A stretch of 64,000 nucleotides of DNA from Yersinia aleksiciae (GCF_001047675.1 NZ_CP011975.1:3636073-3700072); one strand, 5' to 3'; shown: positions 53,153 through 63,550, numbered from the stretch's first letter. The notes: a model not told the origin generated them from the sequence alone. Numbers and translations: made by a program.

Positions 53153-54826
53153 ATGACAGAATCTTTTGCTCAACTCTTTGAAGAATCCCTGAAAACAATT
53201 GAAACACGTCCGGGCTCTATCGTCCGTGGTGTTGTTGTTTCTATCGATAAAGATATCGTACTGGTTGACGCCGGTCTGAAATCTGAGTCAGCAATTCCAG
53301 CAGAACAGTTCAAGAACGCGCAAGGTGAACTGGAAATTCAAGTCGGCGACGAAGTTGACGTTGCACTGGACGCTGTTGAAGACGGCTTCGGTGAAACTCT
53401 GCTGTCCCGTGAGAAAGCTAAGCGTCACGAAGCATGGCTGATGCTGGAAAAGGCTTACGAAGAAGCTGCAACCGTTACTGGTGTGATCAACGGCAAAGTG
53501 AAGGGCGGCTTTACAGTCGAACTGAACGGTATCCGTGCGTTCCTGCCTGGTTCACTGGTTGATGTGCGTCCAGTTCGCGATACTCTGCATCTGGAAGGCA
53601 AAGAGCTTGAGTTCAAAGTCATCAAGCTGGATCAGAAACGCAACAACGTCGTTGTTTCTCGTCGTGCAGTTATCGAATCCGAGAACAGCGCTGAGCGCGA
53701 TCAATTGCTGGAAAACCTGCAAGAAGGCATGGAAGTCAAGGGTATCGTTAAGAACCTGACTGACTACGGCGCATTCGTTGATCTAGGTGGCGTTGATGGC
53801 TTGCTGCACATTACTGACATGGCTTGGAAACGTGTTAAACACCCAAGCGAAATCGTCAATGTGGGCGACGAAATCACTGTTAAAGTTCTGAAATTCGACC
53901 GCGAACGTACTCGTGTATCCCTTGGCTTGAAACAGCTGGGCGAAGATCCATGGGTTGCTATCGCTAAACGTTACCCAGAAAGCACTAAGCTGACTGGTCG
54001 TGTAACTAACCTGACTGATTACGGCTGCTTCGTAGAAATCGAAGAAGGCGTTGAAGGTCTGGTACACGTTTCAGAAATGGATTGGACCAACAAAAACATT
54101 CACCCGTCTAAAGTTGTTAACGTTGGCGACGTAGTGGAAGTTATGGTTCTGGACATCGATGAAGAACGTCGTCGTATTTCTCTGGGCCTGAAACAGTGCA
54201 AATCTAACCCATGGCAGCTGTTTGCAGAAACCCACAACAAAAACGACCGTGTTGAAGGTAAAATCAAGTCTATCACTGACTTCGGTATCTTCATCGGCCT
54301 GGACGGCGGCATCGACGGCCTGGTTCACCTGTCTGACATCTCCTGGAACGTTGCAGGCGAAGAAGCAGTTCGTGAATACAAGAAAGGCGACGAAATCGCA
54401 GCTGTTGTTCTGCAAGTTGACGCAGAACGCGAGCGTATCTCCCTGGGCGTGAAACAACTGGCAGAAGACCCGTTCAATAACTACCTGTCTGTTAACAAGA
54501 AAGGTGCTATTGTTACTGGTAAAGTAACTGCAGTTGACGCTAAAGGTGCTACAGTTGAATTGGCTGGCGGCGTAGAAGGTTATTTGCGTGCTTCCGAAGC
54601 AACTCGCGACCGCGTTGAAGATGCAACGTTGGTTCTGAACGTAGGTGATGAAGTTGAAGCCAAATATACTGGCGTTGACCGCAAAAACCGCGTAATCAGC
54701 CTGTCTGTTCGTGCTAAAGACGAAGCTGATGAGAAAGATGCTATTGCTACAGTTAACAACAAGCCAGAAGAAGGCAACTTCTCTAGCGCAATGGCAGAAG
54801 CGTTCAAAGCTGCAAAAGGCGAGTAA
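53153..54826 (+). CDS. rpsA: 30S ribosomal protein S1
   Basis: Large mRNA-binding ribosomal protein with six S1 domains. The 557-residue product has repeats beginning near residues 21, 105, 192, 277, 364 and 451, seen in the recurring patterns [36 protein letters not shown] and [21 protein letters not shown]. The codon use is highly biased, as expected for a very abundant protein. A GGGGCGG/CCGCCCC hairpin separates it from ihfB. Confidence 0.98.
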   Translation: MTESFAQLFEESLKTIETRPGSIVRGVVVSIDKDIVLVDAGLKSESAIPAEQFKNAQGELEIQVGDEVDVALDAVEDGFGETLLSREKAKRHEAWLMLEKAYEEAATVTGVINGKVKGGFTVELNGIRAFLPGSLVDVRPVRDTLHLEGKELEFKVIKLDQKRNNVVVSRRAVIESENSAERDQLLENLQEGMEVKGIVKNLTDYGAFVDLGGVDGLLHITDMAWKRVKHPSEIVNVGDEITVKVLKFDRERTRVSLGLKQLGEDPWVAIAKRYPESTKLTGRVTNLTDYGCFVEIEEGVEGLVHVSEMDWTNKNIHPSKVVNVGDVVEVMVLDIDEERRRISLGLKQCKSNPWQLFAETHNKNDRVEGKIKSITDFGIFIGLDGGIDGLVHLSDISWNVAGEEAVREYKKGDEIAAVVLQVDAERERISLGVKQLAEDPFNNYLSVNKKGAIVTGKVTAVDAKGATVELAGGVEGYLRASEATRDRVEDATLVLNVGDEVEAKYTGVDRKNRVISLSVRAKDEADEKDAIATVNNKPEEGNFSSAMAEAFKAAKGE

Positions 54827-54832
54827 TAACGG

Positions 54833-54851
54833 GGGGCGGTTTCTCCGCCCC
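54833..54851 (+). terminator. Hairpin between rpsA and ihfB
   Basis: GGGGCGG, TTTCT loop, CCGCCCC six bases after the rpsA stop. No T-run follows, so it probably reduces but does not stop readthrough into ihfB. Confidence 0.55.
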
Positions 54852-54886
54852 TATACGGTAGTTTAGCTGCAAAGCTTGGAGGTAAT

Positions 54887-55171
54887 ATGACCAAGTCTGA
54901 ACTTATTGAAAGACTTGCTGGCCAGCAATCTCATGTACCGGCTAAGGCCGTTGAGGATGCAGTGAAAGAAATGCTTGAACATATGGCTGGAACACTAGCT
55001 GAAGGTGAGCGCATTGAGATCCGAGGATTTGGCAGTTTTTCTCTTCACTACCGTGCTCCGCGTGTTGGCCGTAATCCAAAGACTGGTGCTAAAGTTGAGT
55101 TGGAAGGTAAGTACGTTCCACACTTTAAGCCAGGTAAAGAATTGCGTGATCGCGCTAATATCTACGGTTAA
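54887..55171 (+). CDS. ihfB: Integration host factor subunit beta
   Basis: DNA-bending subunit that pairs with IhfA. The 94-residue protein has the HU-family arm [20 protein letters not shown] with the intercalating proline, and [14 protein letters not shown] at its start. A GGAGG ribosome site lies seven bases before the ATG. It follows rpsA by 60 bases. Confidence 0.98.
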   Translation: MTKSELIERLAGQQSHVPAKAVEDAVKEMLEHMAGTLAEGERIEIRGFGSFSLHYRAPRVGRNPKTGAKVELEGKYVPHFKPGKELRDRANIYG

Positions 55172-55577
55172 GTTGTTTACGACTTACCGCGTTATTATGT
55201 GTGCCTAAAGAACATGGAGTCGTCGCTAACAAGCTGTGACTTCAAGTTGTAAGGGTATACACGCTGATAAGAAACGGTGCCTCTAACGGCACCGTTTTTC
55301 TTTTCTATCTTTTGATGCCTCAACTGCTTTTACCCGTCTTCCAAACGTTTCCCCATACATCTATCTTTCATTCTTTAGATACATCCCGCATTTCCTTCGT
55401 TGTTTTTGCAACAGGATAAAACTGTTAGCGAACTGACTCTGAACTCCCACATTTTGTACTGGCAGCATTGCTTTTCTGCATAGAAAATCTACCTATTCCC
55501 TGTGAAATGGACGGATGGCATGAGGCTATTCGATAGTTGACAATGGACGGTCTCTTATCACTTTATCAATCGACCAG
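55172..55577. other. ihfB-comEC gap
   Basis: The 406-base gap holds the ihfB terminator at 55272-55302 and otherwise AT-rich DNA with no clear gene. CTTCAAGTTGTAAGGGTATA at 55242-55261 resembles one end of an ERIC arm but has no partner. No strong ribosome site is found before comEC. Confidence 0.45.
55272..55302 (+). terminator. ihfB terminator
   Basis: AAACGGTGCC, TCTAAC loop, GGCACCGTTT followed by TTCTTTT, 100 bases after the ihfB stop: a textbook rho-independent terminator. Confidence 0.92.
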
Positions 55578-57839
55578 GTGGCAGCAGCTATTGTTGTTGG
55601 ATTATTACCCCTAATATTTCTACCCCAGTTGCCTGGGGCCAATATTATTGGCGCGTTGTTGGTGTTAGCCGGGCTACTCGGGTTAATCCGTAATATCTAT
55701 TGTCACTGTTTGGCATTAGTTGTGATCAGTTTTGTCTGGGGGAGCTGGCATGGAAATAAAGTGTTGGCACAAATTGAAGCATTAACCCAGAGCGAGCAGC
55801 AAATAGTCGCAACAGTAAATAGTTCGCGTCTGGCATGGGTCGAAGAGAATAAAGCCCTATTGGGTATTCAACAAGTGAATGGGCAGCGAGTATTTCCTCC
55901 TATAGCAGTAACTGTCCCGTGGCCAGATACGTTTGGGCATCACTGCGCTGGGCAACGGTGGTCGTTGAACTTGCGAATGCGGGCTGTGCACAGCTTATTA
56001 AATGAAGGTGGCTTTGACAGCCAACGCTGGGCGATAGCAAACCGCCGTCCATTGCAAGGGCGAGTCATTAAGGCTGAGTTACTTGATGGACGTTGCAATC
56101 TGCGCCAGCAAGCCATTAGCATCATTGAACAGCAACTAGCGCCCTATGATCAACGGCAGATATTGCTGGCGCTGGCTTTTGGTGAAAGGAAACAGCTGGA
56201 TACATCACAGTGGGCGCTATTACGTGATACTGGGACCGCACACCTGATGGCGATTTCAGGGCTGCATATTGCTCTGGCGGCTTTATTCGGAGGAATACTG
56301 GCGCGTGTGATACAACTCTTATTACCTGTCAGATGTATTGGGTCACTGTTTCCGCTGCTAATGGGTTGGCTAGCGGCGATGATATATGTTTGGTTAGCGG
56401 GTGCAAATCCACCGGCAGTCAGGGCTGCTATAGCATTAACCCTGTGGTTGCTGCTCCGGCTGTTTGGTATCTCGTGCAGCACATGGCAAGTATGGTTATG
56501 GGGGCTGACGCTCATCTTACTGAGTGAGCCACTGGCCGTACTCTCAGACAGTTTCTGGCTCTCCTGTCTGGCGGTATTCAGCTTGATATGTTGGTATCAC
56601 TGGGTGCCCATTTCCGCGCGCTTTCGAGTGGGGTGGGCTGGGGTGGTTATCCGGTGGTTTCATTTGCAATTTGGCATGATGCTATTGTTGATGCCACTGC
56701 AAATTAGTTTGTTTCATGGTGTCAGCTTATTTTCGATACCTGCAAATTTATGGTCAGTGCCACTAATTTCTTTGCTTACGGTACCTTGCGTGTTGCTGGC
56801 ACTGGCATTCATGCTGCTGCCAACCATGGCTGGCGTATTTTGGGTTATGGCCGATATGTCACTTACCGTCGTTCTCTTGCCGCTCAATCAACTGAGAGCG
56901 GGTTGGTTGCATACGGGGACCACATCAGTTGCGCTGGGCTATAGTGGCTGGTTAGCCATACTCATCTGGCGTTTCCAATGGTGGCGGAGCTATCCGATTG
57001 GAGTCATGGTACTTTGTGTCAATTTGGCTTTATTCAGTCATAGGCGTGATGAATATCTCTGGCGCGTTGATATGCTGGATATTGGACATGGTCTGGCAGT
57101 GGTCATTGAGCGCGAGGGGAAAGCGATTATCTTTGATACCGGTAATCGCTGGAGCACGGGCAGTATGGCTGCCACAGTGATTCTTCCTTATTTGCGATGG
57201 CGCGGCATTACTGTTGAGCAGATTATTCTAAGCCACGACCATCAGGATCATACTGGAGGGCTTGCAGAGATTCAGGCTATGTTTCCACAGGCGAGTCTTC
57301 GCGCGCCATTTCCTGTAGCCGGTACTGTAAACAGTTTGCCCTGTAAACAAGGGGTTGATTGGCAGTGGCAAGGTTTAGATTTTGAGGTTTTGTGGCCTAA
57401 AACACAGGTGACTCATGCTCAAAATGATGATTCATGTGTTATTAGGATTGATGATGGTAAATACAGCTTGTTATTAACCGGTGACCTTGAAACTCAGGGG
57501 GAGCTGCAATTAGTTAGACATTCCCGTGCTAGATTGGCCTCAACAGTACTGCAAGTCCCTCACCACGGTAGTAATACATCTTCGACAGCGCCTTTTCTGC
57601 GGGCAGTGAAACCCGAATTGGCATTTGCTTCTGCCGCGCGCTATAACCAATGGCGCCTACCAACGAAAAAAGTGATTAAGCGCTATCAAAAAAATAACAT
57701 TCTTTGGCGAGATACATCAGTTTCAGGACAGATAAGTATTTATTTTCACAGTGATAATTGGCAAGCTAAAGGTTATCGCGAACAATTAACACCACGTTGG
57801 TATCACCAGCGGTTTGGTGTTGGAGGCCATAATGAGTAG
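55578..57839 (+). CDS. comEC: ComEC/Rec2 family DNA-uptake channel protein
   Basis: Polytopic inner-membrane protein of the ComEC/Rec2 family (YcaI in E. coli), which forms the channel for single-stranded DNA uptake in competent bacteria. The 753-residue protein has N-terminal membrane helices, an OB-like soluble segment, the competence core (GTAHLMAISGLHIALAALFG near residue 215) and a C-terminal metallo-beta-lactamase-like domain (ILSHDHQDHTGG, about 550; VPHHGSNTSSTAPFLR, about 660). The only usable start is GTG at 55578, which has no Shine-Dalgarno; upstream codons in frame to the stop at 55521 hold no ATG, GTG or TTG. It may begin at an unusual codon or be poorly translated. It is followed closely by msbA. 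Confidence 0.88.
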   Translation: MAAAIVVGLLPLIFLPQLPGANIIGALLVLAGLLGLIRNIYCHCLALVVISFVWGSWHGNKVLAQIEALTQSEQQIVATVNSSRLAWVEENKALLGIQQVNGQRVFPPIAVTVPWPDTFGHHCAGQRWSLNLRMRAVHSLLNEGGFDSQRWAIANRRPLQGRVIKAELLDGRCNLRQQAISIIEQQLAPYDQRQILLALAFGERKQLDTSQWALLRDTGTAHLMAISGLHIALAALFGGILARVIQLLLPVRCIGSLFPLLMGWLAAMIYVWLAGANPPAVRAAIALTLWLLLRLFGISCSTWQVWLWGLTLILLSEPLAVLSDSFWLSCLAVFSLICWYHWVPISARFRVGWAGVVIRWFHLQFGMMLLLMPLQISLFHGVSLFSIPANLWSVPLISLLTVPCVLLALAFMLLPTMAGVFWVMADMSLTVVLLPLNQLRAGWLHTGTTSVALGYSGWLAILIWRFQWWRSYPIGVMVLCVNLALFSHRRDEYLWRVDMLDIGHGLAVVIEREGKAIIFDTGNRWSTGSMAATVILPYLRWRGITVEQIILSHDHQDHTGGLAEIQAMFPQASLRAPFPVAGTVNSLPCKQGVDWQWQGLDFEVLWPKTQVTHAQNDDSCVIRIDDGKYSLLLTGDLETQGELQLVRHSRARLASTVLQVPHHGSNTSSTAPFLRAVKPELAFASAARYNQWRLPTKKVIKRYQKNNILWRDTSVSGQISIYFHSDNWQAKGYREQLTPRWYHQRFGVGGHNE

Positions 57840-57874
57840 AATAGGCCGCTATTTCTTCTGGTGCTGGTATTTGC

Positions 57875-59623
57875 ATGATGAATGATAAAGATCTATCCAC
57901 TTGGCAGACGTTTCGTCGCCTTTGGCCAACGATCACTCCTTATAAGACCGGTCTTGTTGTTGCGGCGATAGCATTAATCCTTAATGCCGCCAGTGATACA
58001 TTTATGCTGTCGTTGCTGAAACCATTGCTGGACGATGGATTCGGTCATGCGGATAGCTCAATTTTAAAATGGATGCCGCTGGCCGTTATCGGTTTGATGG
58101 TTGTCCGTGGGGTAACCGGTTTTATTTCTAGCTATTGTATTTCATGGGTCTCGGGCAAAGTGGTGATGCATATTCGCCGCCGGTTGTTCAGCCATATGAT
58201 GGGGATGCCGGTATCCTTTTTTGACCAACAATCGACCGGTACGCTGTTATCGCGTATTACTTATGACTCCGAGCAGGTAGCGGCATCATCTTCCAGCGCA
58301 CTGGTGACAGTGGTACGGGAAGGGGCTTCTATCATCGGTTTGTTTATTATGATGTTTTATTATAGCTGGCAGTTATCAGTTATTTTAATCGTCATTGCGC
58401 CGATTGTTTCGATCTCTATCCGATTGGTTTCTAAGCGTTTTCGTAATATTAGTAAAAACATGCAAAGTACCATGGGTGAAGTGACCACCAGTGCTGAGCA
58501 AATGCTGAAAGGGCACAAAGAAGTGTTGATCTTTGGTGGACAGAAAGTTGAAACCGAACGTTTCGATACCGTCAGCAACCGTATGCGTCAGCAGGGAATG
58601 AAATTGGTTTCTGCCTCTTCCATTTCTGATCCGATCATTCAGCTGATTGCCTCATTTGCCCTGGCGTTTGTGCTGTATGCCGCAAGTTTCCCAAGCGTGA
58701 TGGAAACACTGACTGCCGGTACTATCACTGTCGTATTCTCTGCAATGATTGCTCTGATGCGCCCATTGAAATCCCTTACCAATGTCAATGCGCAGTTCCA
58801 GCGCGGTATGGCGGCTTGCCAAACGCTATTCACCATTCTGGATATGGAGCAGGAAAAAGACGAGGGTAAACTGGAAGTTGAACGGGCAAAAGGCGAAATC
58901 GAATTCCAGCATGTGACTTTCTACTATCCAGGCAAAGACATTCCGGCACTGAATGATATTAGTATGCATATTGAAGCGGGTAAAACTGTGGCATTGGTCG
59001 GGCGTTCAGGCTCAGGCAAGTCAACCATCGCCAATTTGCTCACCCGCTTTTATGATGTCAGTGACGGCAGTATCTTGTTGGATGGGCACGATCTGCGCGA
59101 TTACCGGCTCGGTGCTTTGCGTAACCAAGTCGCGTTAGTGTCGCAAAACGTTCATCTGTTCAATGACACAGTGGCGAATAATATCGCTTACGCCCGTGAT
59201 GATCAGTACAGCCGTGCTGAAATCGAAGAGGCCGCTCGCATGGCGTATGCCATGGACTTTATCAATAAAATGGAGCATGGCCTCGATACCGTTATTGGTG
59301 AAAACGGCGTGATGCTTTCCGGTGGTCAGCGTCAGCGTATTGCCATTGCCCGTGCGTTATTGCGCGATTGTCCAATATTGATTCTGGATGAAGCGACTTC
59401 GGCACTGGATACTGAGTCTGAGCGGGCGATCCAAGCCGCCTTGGATGAACTACAGAAAAACCGCACGTCACTGATCATTGCTCATCGCTTATCCACGATT
59501 GAAAAAGCGGATGAAATATTGGTCATTGAAGATGGGCGTATCGTAGAACGTGGTGTGCATGCAGAATTGTTGGCGAAGCAAGGCGCTTATGCCCAACTTA
59601 ACCGTATGCAGTTTGGCCAATGA
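57875..59623 (+). CDS. msbA: Lipid A export ABC transporter MsbA
   Basis: Essential homodimeric flippase that moves core-lipid A across the inner membrane. The 582-residue protein has six membrane helices followed by an ATPase with Walker [11 protein letters not shown] (about residue 376), signature [15 protein letters not shown] and Walker [13 protein letters not shown]. It is 35 bases after comEC and overlaps lpxK by four bases, so comEC-msbA-lpxK probably form a unit. The start giving [20 protein letters not shown] matches E. coli MsbA. Confidence 0.97.
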   Translation: MMNDKDLSTWQTFRRLWPTITPYKTGLVVAAIALILNAASDTFMLSLLKPLLDDGFGHADSSILKWMPLAVIGLMVVRGVTGFISSYCISWVSGKVVMHIRRRLFSHMMGMPVSFFDQQSTGTLLSRITYDSEQVAASSSSALVTVVREGASIIGLFIMMFYYSWQLSVILIVIAPIVSISIRLVSKRFRNISKNMQSTMGEVTTSAEQMLKGHKEVLIFGGQKVETERFDTVSNRMRQQGMKLVSASSISDPIIQLIASFALAFVLYAASFPSVMETLTAGTITVVFSAMIALMRPLKSLTNVNAQFQRGMAACQTLFTILDMEQEKDEGKLEVERAKGEIEFQHVTFYYPGKDIPALNDISMHIEAGKTVALVGRSGSGKSTIANLLTRFYDVSDGSILLDGHDLRDYRLGALRNQVALVSQNVHLFNDTVANNIAYARDDQYSRAEIEEAARMAYAMDFINKMEHGLDTVIGENGVMLSGGQRQRIAIARALLRDCPILILDEATSALDTESERAIQAALDELQKNRTSLIIAHRLSTIEKADEILVIEDGRIVERGVHAELLAKQGAYAQLNRMQFGQ

Positions 59624-60606
59624 TAGAGCGTATCTGGTCTGGACAGTCTTGGCTGTATTTGCTGCTGTTGCCACTATCATGGTTATACGGCGCAATCACC
59701 TGGTTTATCCGGGCCAGTTACCGCTTGGGGCTACGAGCGTCATGGCGCTCACCAGTTCCGGTTATCATTGTGGGCAACCTGACTGCGGGGGGTAATGGCA
59801 AGACACCTGTCGTCATCTGGCTGGTGGAGCAATTACAACAGCGGGGCTACCGTGTTGGTGTTGTCTCCCGGGGTTACGGTGGCAAGTCCGCCATATATCC
59901 ATTACTGCTCACTAATGAAACCACCACGGTACAGGCGGGTGATGAACCGGTGTTAATTTTTCAACGCACGGGTGCACCAGTGGCGGTTTCGCCAAAACGT
60001 GCTGACGCAATCAAGGCGCTACTGCAATCTCATACTCTGGATTTCATCATCACCGATGATGGTTTACAGCATTATGCATTACAGCGTGATTTTGAGCTGG
60101 TAGTCATTGATGGCGTGCGCCGTTTTGGCAACGGCTGGTGGTTACCCGCAGGCCCAATGCGCGAACGGGCAGGGCGATTACACTCAGTGGACGCGATAAT
60201 CACTAATGGTGGTGTCGCCGCAGCGGGAGAGATCCCAATGCAACTGGTCGCACAGGAGGCGGTCAACCTGATGACGGGTGAGTGTCAACCAGCACGGCAG
60301 CTACAGCATGTCGTTGCTATGGCTGGAATTGGTCATCCACCGCGTTTTTTCGCCACATTGAGTATGTTGGGGATTGAGCCTAAAACTGAATATGCCTTTG
60401 CCGACCATCAGGATTATTCATTGGCGCAACTTAGCCTACTGACCACTGGCCCGCAAATTTTACTGATGACCGAAAAAGATGCGGTCAAATGTCGGGCTTT
60501 CGCTCAGCCTAATTGGTGGTACTTGCCAGTAGATGCGCAGTTGCCACCCAGTCAGGCCGAATCATTGTTGCTGAAAATACAGGCATTATCTCAACATTCA
60601 AAATAA
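59620..60606 (+). CDS. lpxK: Tetraacyldisaccharide 4'-kinase
   Basis: Phosphorylates the lipid A disaccharide precursor at the 4' position to give lipid IVA. The 328-residue protein has an N-terminal membrane anchor ([17 protein letters not shown], residues 13-29) and a P-loop [17 protein letters not shown] (about residues 52-68). [11 protein letters not shown] (about 145) carries the catalytic aspartate pair. It overlaps msbA by four bases. The two proteins act in the same lipid A route. Confidence 0.96.
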   Translation: MIERIWSGQSWLYLLLLPLSWLYGAITWFIRASYRLGLRASWRSPVPVIIVGNLTAGGNGKTPVVIWLVEQLQQRGYRVGVVSRGYGGKSAIYPLLLTNETTTVQAGDEPVLIFQRTGAPVAVSPKRADAIKALLQSHTLDFIITDDGLQHYALQRDFELVVIDGVRRFGNGWWLPAGPMRERAGRLHSVDAIITNGGVAAAGEIPMQLVAQEAVNLMTGECQPARQLQHVVAMAGIGHPPRFFATLSMLGIEPKTEYAFADHQDYSLAQLSLLTTGPQILLMTEKDAVKCRAFAQPNWWYLPVDAQLPPSQAESLLLKIQALSQHSK

Positions 60607-60613
60607 CCCAACG

Positions 60614-62020
60614 TTATATATTCAGCTGCGTGAGTTTCAGGGCTGCTGCACATGCCCTAAGCGAGCGCTGCTGAGTCTCTTCGTACAGTTGTAATTCATC
60701 CATGACCGCTATACCCAGATCGCGCTGAAAATCTTGCTGGCTGGAGCGCTCGGTAAAATGACTCTGCCCCTTATCCCCTAAATTAGACTGGAAAATACCG
60801 GCAGCACTGACTGGCAGGAAATCCTCATAGACCAAAGGTTCATATTTGATGAGCTCCGCGTCAATCAACTCATCTAGCGTCAATGACTGTATTGATTCTG
60901 TCGGGACGTTACGGCTTTTCTCTGTGGGGAAATAACGAAAGAAAGCGAGCTTCTCTGCGCGCATCGCCTGATAATTATCAGGAAACTGACTAAATTGCTC
61001 GCTGAGAATAGCCATGTACTGAGCGGCATTTTTTTCATTTGCGGGAACCTGTAATTGATCCTGTGCTGCTTGAAGCAAACGGTCATATAAGCTGCGGCCC
61101 TTGGCGGTCAATGCGGCCCCGCGCTGCTCTATTTCTCCGAAACGAGCGGTGTGATGCCCCTGAATGACTTGCCCATCGGTGGATACAAAGGCAACTTTCT
61201 CCTCGAGCGCTTTAAAACTGGTTTGCCGTAGCAGTATCGGGCAGTGACGTGGTGGTGGCCCTTCAATCACAGCTTTAGGGGTAATGTTATGTTGAGGCAT
61301 CGCCAATTGTACGGCATCAATGTTCAACGTGCGTGGGGTCAAATGGTTAATATGCGGCCCCTTGAAAGCCACCACATCAGCAATCAGCCGATGCTGATCA
61401 TGTAGCTGTTGATAGACTTCAGCACTGACCGTTGCCTGATTATGCCAACGGAATGTCTCTAGTGACTGAGTGATAAAATCATCAGCCTCGTTATGGGTCA
61501 ACCCGCCAGCGGTTTCTGACTGAACAATCAGCTCGATAGCTCGCGAGGTGAAAATTGATCTTTTTGCCAAAATATCAGCAGCCTGTTGCCGCAACTCAGG
61601 TTGTTCAATCAACTCCAAGCGGAGTAATGAGGTGAAAATTCTGAACGGACAGGCTTGTAGCGAGGCTTCATGCACTGCGCGGAAGGCCGTCGAGTGCACC
61701 GGCACACCCGCAGGGGCCAGGTCATAATAGCCGACAGCTTTCATGCCCATCACCGCAAAAAGGCGCCGCAGCATCGCAAGCTCGGCAGCGGTTCCCACGC
61801 GAATAGCGCCGTGTCGCTCCATGCTAAGCCGCTCAATTTCTCCTGTTTGACATAAATGACGCGCCAGCGCAGGTTGCTGATCTATTGTCTGTTTATTGGT
61901 GTCGGCAACCAACTGTAATAAGGTGCCATAAAGCGGGACTTCGGCCTGATACATATCTGACATGGCGCGGGAGAATCTAGCGCGGATCTCATCGGGATGG
62001 ATAAATGGCGTGTGGCTCAT
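60614..62020 (-). CDS. ydcJ: DUF1338 protein, YdcJ/HglS-like 2-oxoadipate dioxygenase
   Basis: Member of the DUF1338 family whose Pseudomonas putida representative HglS converts 2-oxoadipate to 2-hydroxyglutarate with an iron centre in lysine breakdown. The start giving MSHTPFIHPDEIRARFS is chosen for its GAAGGAG ribosome site; 468 residues. Metal ligands expected from HglS are visible: His70 in MERHGAIRVGT with Arg74 nearby, His226 in GPHINHLTPRT, and a glutamate in TARFGEIEQRG (about 296). YEDFLPVSAAGIFQSNLGD is also a family block. The gene lies on the opposite strand to lpxK where E. coli has ycaQ, so it is an insertion or replacement. Its substrate in this organism has not been shown. 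Confidence 0.85.
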   Translation of the reverse strand: MSHTPFIHPDEIRARFSRAMSDMYQAEVPLYGTLLQLVADTNKQTIDQQPALARHLCQTGEIERLSMERHGAIRVGTAAELAMLRRLFAVMGMKAVGYYDLAPAGVPVHSTAFRAVHEASLQACPFRIFTSLLRLELIEQPELRQQAADILAKRSIFTSRAIELIVQSETAGGLTHNEADDFITQSLETFRWHNQATVSAEVYQQLHDQHRLIADVVAFKGPHINHLTPRTLNIDAVQLAMPQHNITPKAVIEGPPPRHCPILLRQTSFKALEEKVAFVSTDGQVIQGHHTARFGEIEQRGAALTAKGRSLYDRLLQAAQDQLQVPANEKNAAQYMAILSEQFSQFPDNYQAMRAEKLAFFRYFPTEKSRNVPTESIQSLTLDELIDAELIKYEPLVYEDFLPVSAAGIFQSNLGDKGQSHFTERSSQQDFQRDLGIAVMDELQLYEETQQRSLRACAAALKLTQLNI

Positions 62021-62694
62021 AATCAGGTCGCTCCTTCTTGCCAATCGGGGCCGTAACTTGCCAGATAATGGTGTCTGCGGCGCAGGTATGTTCAGTTTTC
62101 ATTTTAGGTTGATATCGATAAATTGGCTGGTAAGCAGCGGAGAATATTGATTTTCTATGCGTAACATCTCATTCATGCTGCTATTTAATGTGTGCCCCCA
62201 GATAAAATAGTTGCGCAGTGTGGCGTTTTATGAGTTAATGCCTGCTGGCCTGTGATACAGACCTATTTATGTGTAAATCTGTGTGAGAGTAAAGCAAAGT
62301 AGTTCCTCCCAAGACGTTATCTTTCGATACCGCTTCAAAGGCGAATCTTCTAGTATCTCCGATAGTCACTCCCATAAGTAATGTTGCTGAACAGCCCTAC
62401 TATTATTCCCAATAGCGTTGAGTGCCTTATGGCAGATAAAACAGCGCGGGTGATGTTAACAAATATTGTTGCTCTGTCATTCGGAAAAATAATGTTTGGA
62501 TTATCTAGGAAAATGATAATGTCGATGTGCTTATTATTTATCTGGATAGCAAAATTCTAAAGCCCGAACTTAATGCGGGTTTTTCATACAATCAAGCTCA
62601 TAGAGGTTTAATCAGAAAACTTTAGGATGGGCAACTGCATCTAAACAATAAATAAAAATGAGTTGTTAGGATGCCCAGTAAAAGGAAATTTATT
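62021..62694. other. Gene-free gap before the cold-shock gene
   Basis: A 674-base gap between the divergent ydcJ-like and cold-shock genes. It has no protein gene that I can support, but contains an orphan terminator at 62560-62585 on the plus strand. The cold-shock mRNA may have a long leader, or a small RNA may be encoded upstream of the terminator. A weak ACAGA/TCTGT inverted repeat lies at about 62257-62282. Confidence 0.5.
62560..62586 (+). terminator. Orphan terminator upstream of the cold-shock gene
   Basis: AAGCCCG pairs with CGGGTTT (one G-T) around a nine-base loop, followed by TTC. No gene upstream on the plus strand uses it: lpxK ends almost 2 kb away. It lies 110 bases before the cold-shock start codon, so it may end a small RNA or act as a leader attenuator. 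Confidence 0.6.
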
Positions 62695-62904
62695 ATGACG
62701 TTAAAAATGGGTCGCGTGAAATGGTTCAATCAATCTGAAGGCTACGGCTTTATTTCACCACACGACGGCAGTTTGGATGTGTATGTCAGCAAGACAGCCA
62801 TTGCCAACACCAAAAATAAATCACTGAGTGAAGGGCAGGATGTTGAATTCTCTACTTATCGTAGTATTCATGGGCCGTCAGCAGCAGATGTGATTGCTTT
62901 TTAA
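62695..62904 (+). CDS. Divergent cold-shock-domain protein
   Basis: A 69-residue cold-shock-domain protein of the CspH/CspF-like divergent branch. The start MTLKMGRVKWFNQSEGYGF is chosen for AAAGGAAA upstream; eight extra residues are possible. RNP1 reads SEGYGFIS, near normal, but RNP2 reads VYVSKTAI in place of VFVHFSAI, losing the histidine and phenylalanine that stack on RNA. The C terminus GPSAADVIAF resembles E. coli CspH. It may bind nucleic acid differently from CspA. It is a single gene between ydcJ and ycaR with its own terminator. Confidence 0.85.
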   Translation: MTLKMGRVKWFNQSEGYGFISPHDGSLDVYVSKTAIANTKNKSLSEGQDVEFSTYRSIHGPSAADVIAF

Positions 62905-63367
62905 GTTAACGGCTACCCAAGGGTAGCCGTTTCTACTCTTCTTACCTTACGCCACCGCGTTGTTAGTTGCGACGCCAATGACTTTGAGTAGTTCTTGCCT
63001 CTATTCAACCAACAAAGTGATTGCCGGGCGATTTTGCAGGTGCTTCTATTTGTATTTTTGCGGTTTAGTTGCTGAAGTTAGCAAACAGCGCAATGATTTT
63101 ATGGAATACTTTCATTTCTTACTCGATATACATGATTGTGTGATATGGGTCACAAATTCTACTCCTCGTCATTCAACATATCAATAACAAACCCAACATT
63201 TATCACCTCGAATTAGAGGGGGTATTTACTTATATTGATACCAATTAACATAACTGCTTGTTATTAATCATTGATATGAATGGCGGTGCCGACGCAGTTA
63301 ACCTGCATCCGCGGATATGGTATCCTCGACCACTTTCCTGCTGGCTAAACTCCACTTTGGGGGATGT
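62905..63367. other. Gap between the cold-shock gene and ycaR
   Basis: The 463-base gap has the cold-shock gene terminator at 62908-62934, then AT-rich DNA. TGCGACGCCAATGACTTTGA (about 62967) resembles an ERIC right arm without a partner. The ycaR-kdsB promoter must lie here. No gene is seen. Confidence 0.45.
62908..62934 (+). terminator. Terminator of the cold-shock gene
   Basis: AACGGCTACCC, AA, GGGTAGCCGTT followed by TCT four bases after the stop codon. The 11-pair stem is strong. Confidence 0.85.
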
Positions 63368-63550
63368 ATGGATCATCGTTTACTCGAAATCGTTGCCTGT
63401 CCGGTCTGTAACGGCAAGTTGTACTTCAATAAAGAAAATCTTGAGCTGGTCTGTAAAGCTGACAATCTGGCTTACCCGGTGCGCGATGGTATTCCGGTAT
63501 TGCTGGAGAACGAAGCCCGCCCACTGTCAATTGATGAGAAGCACGCATGA
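63368..63550 (+). CDS. ycaR: Trm112-like zinc-ribbon protein YcaR
   Basis: A 60-residue UPF0434/Trm112-like protein. The start giving [20 protein letters not shown] is chosen for GGGGGA just upstream and because it gives the normal length; a longer frame adds 17 residues. It has CPVCNGK but lacks a second CxxC, the related position being [20 protein letters not shown]. Its stop overlaps the kdsB ATG by three bases, so it is coupled to LPS-related kdsB. Function is not established. Confidence 0.9.
   Translation: MDHRLLEIVACPVCNGKLYFNKENLELVCKADNLAYPVRDGIPVLLENEARPLSIDEKHA

Noticed and set aside
55242..55262. ERIC arm downstream of ihfB
   Set aside because: A 20-base resemblance to one terminus without a partner; too short to call.
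62965..62990. ERIC element upstream of ycaR
   Set aside because: Only one arm-like stretch is seen, without termini or central dyad; mentioned in the gap entry only.
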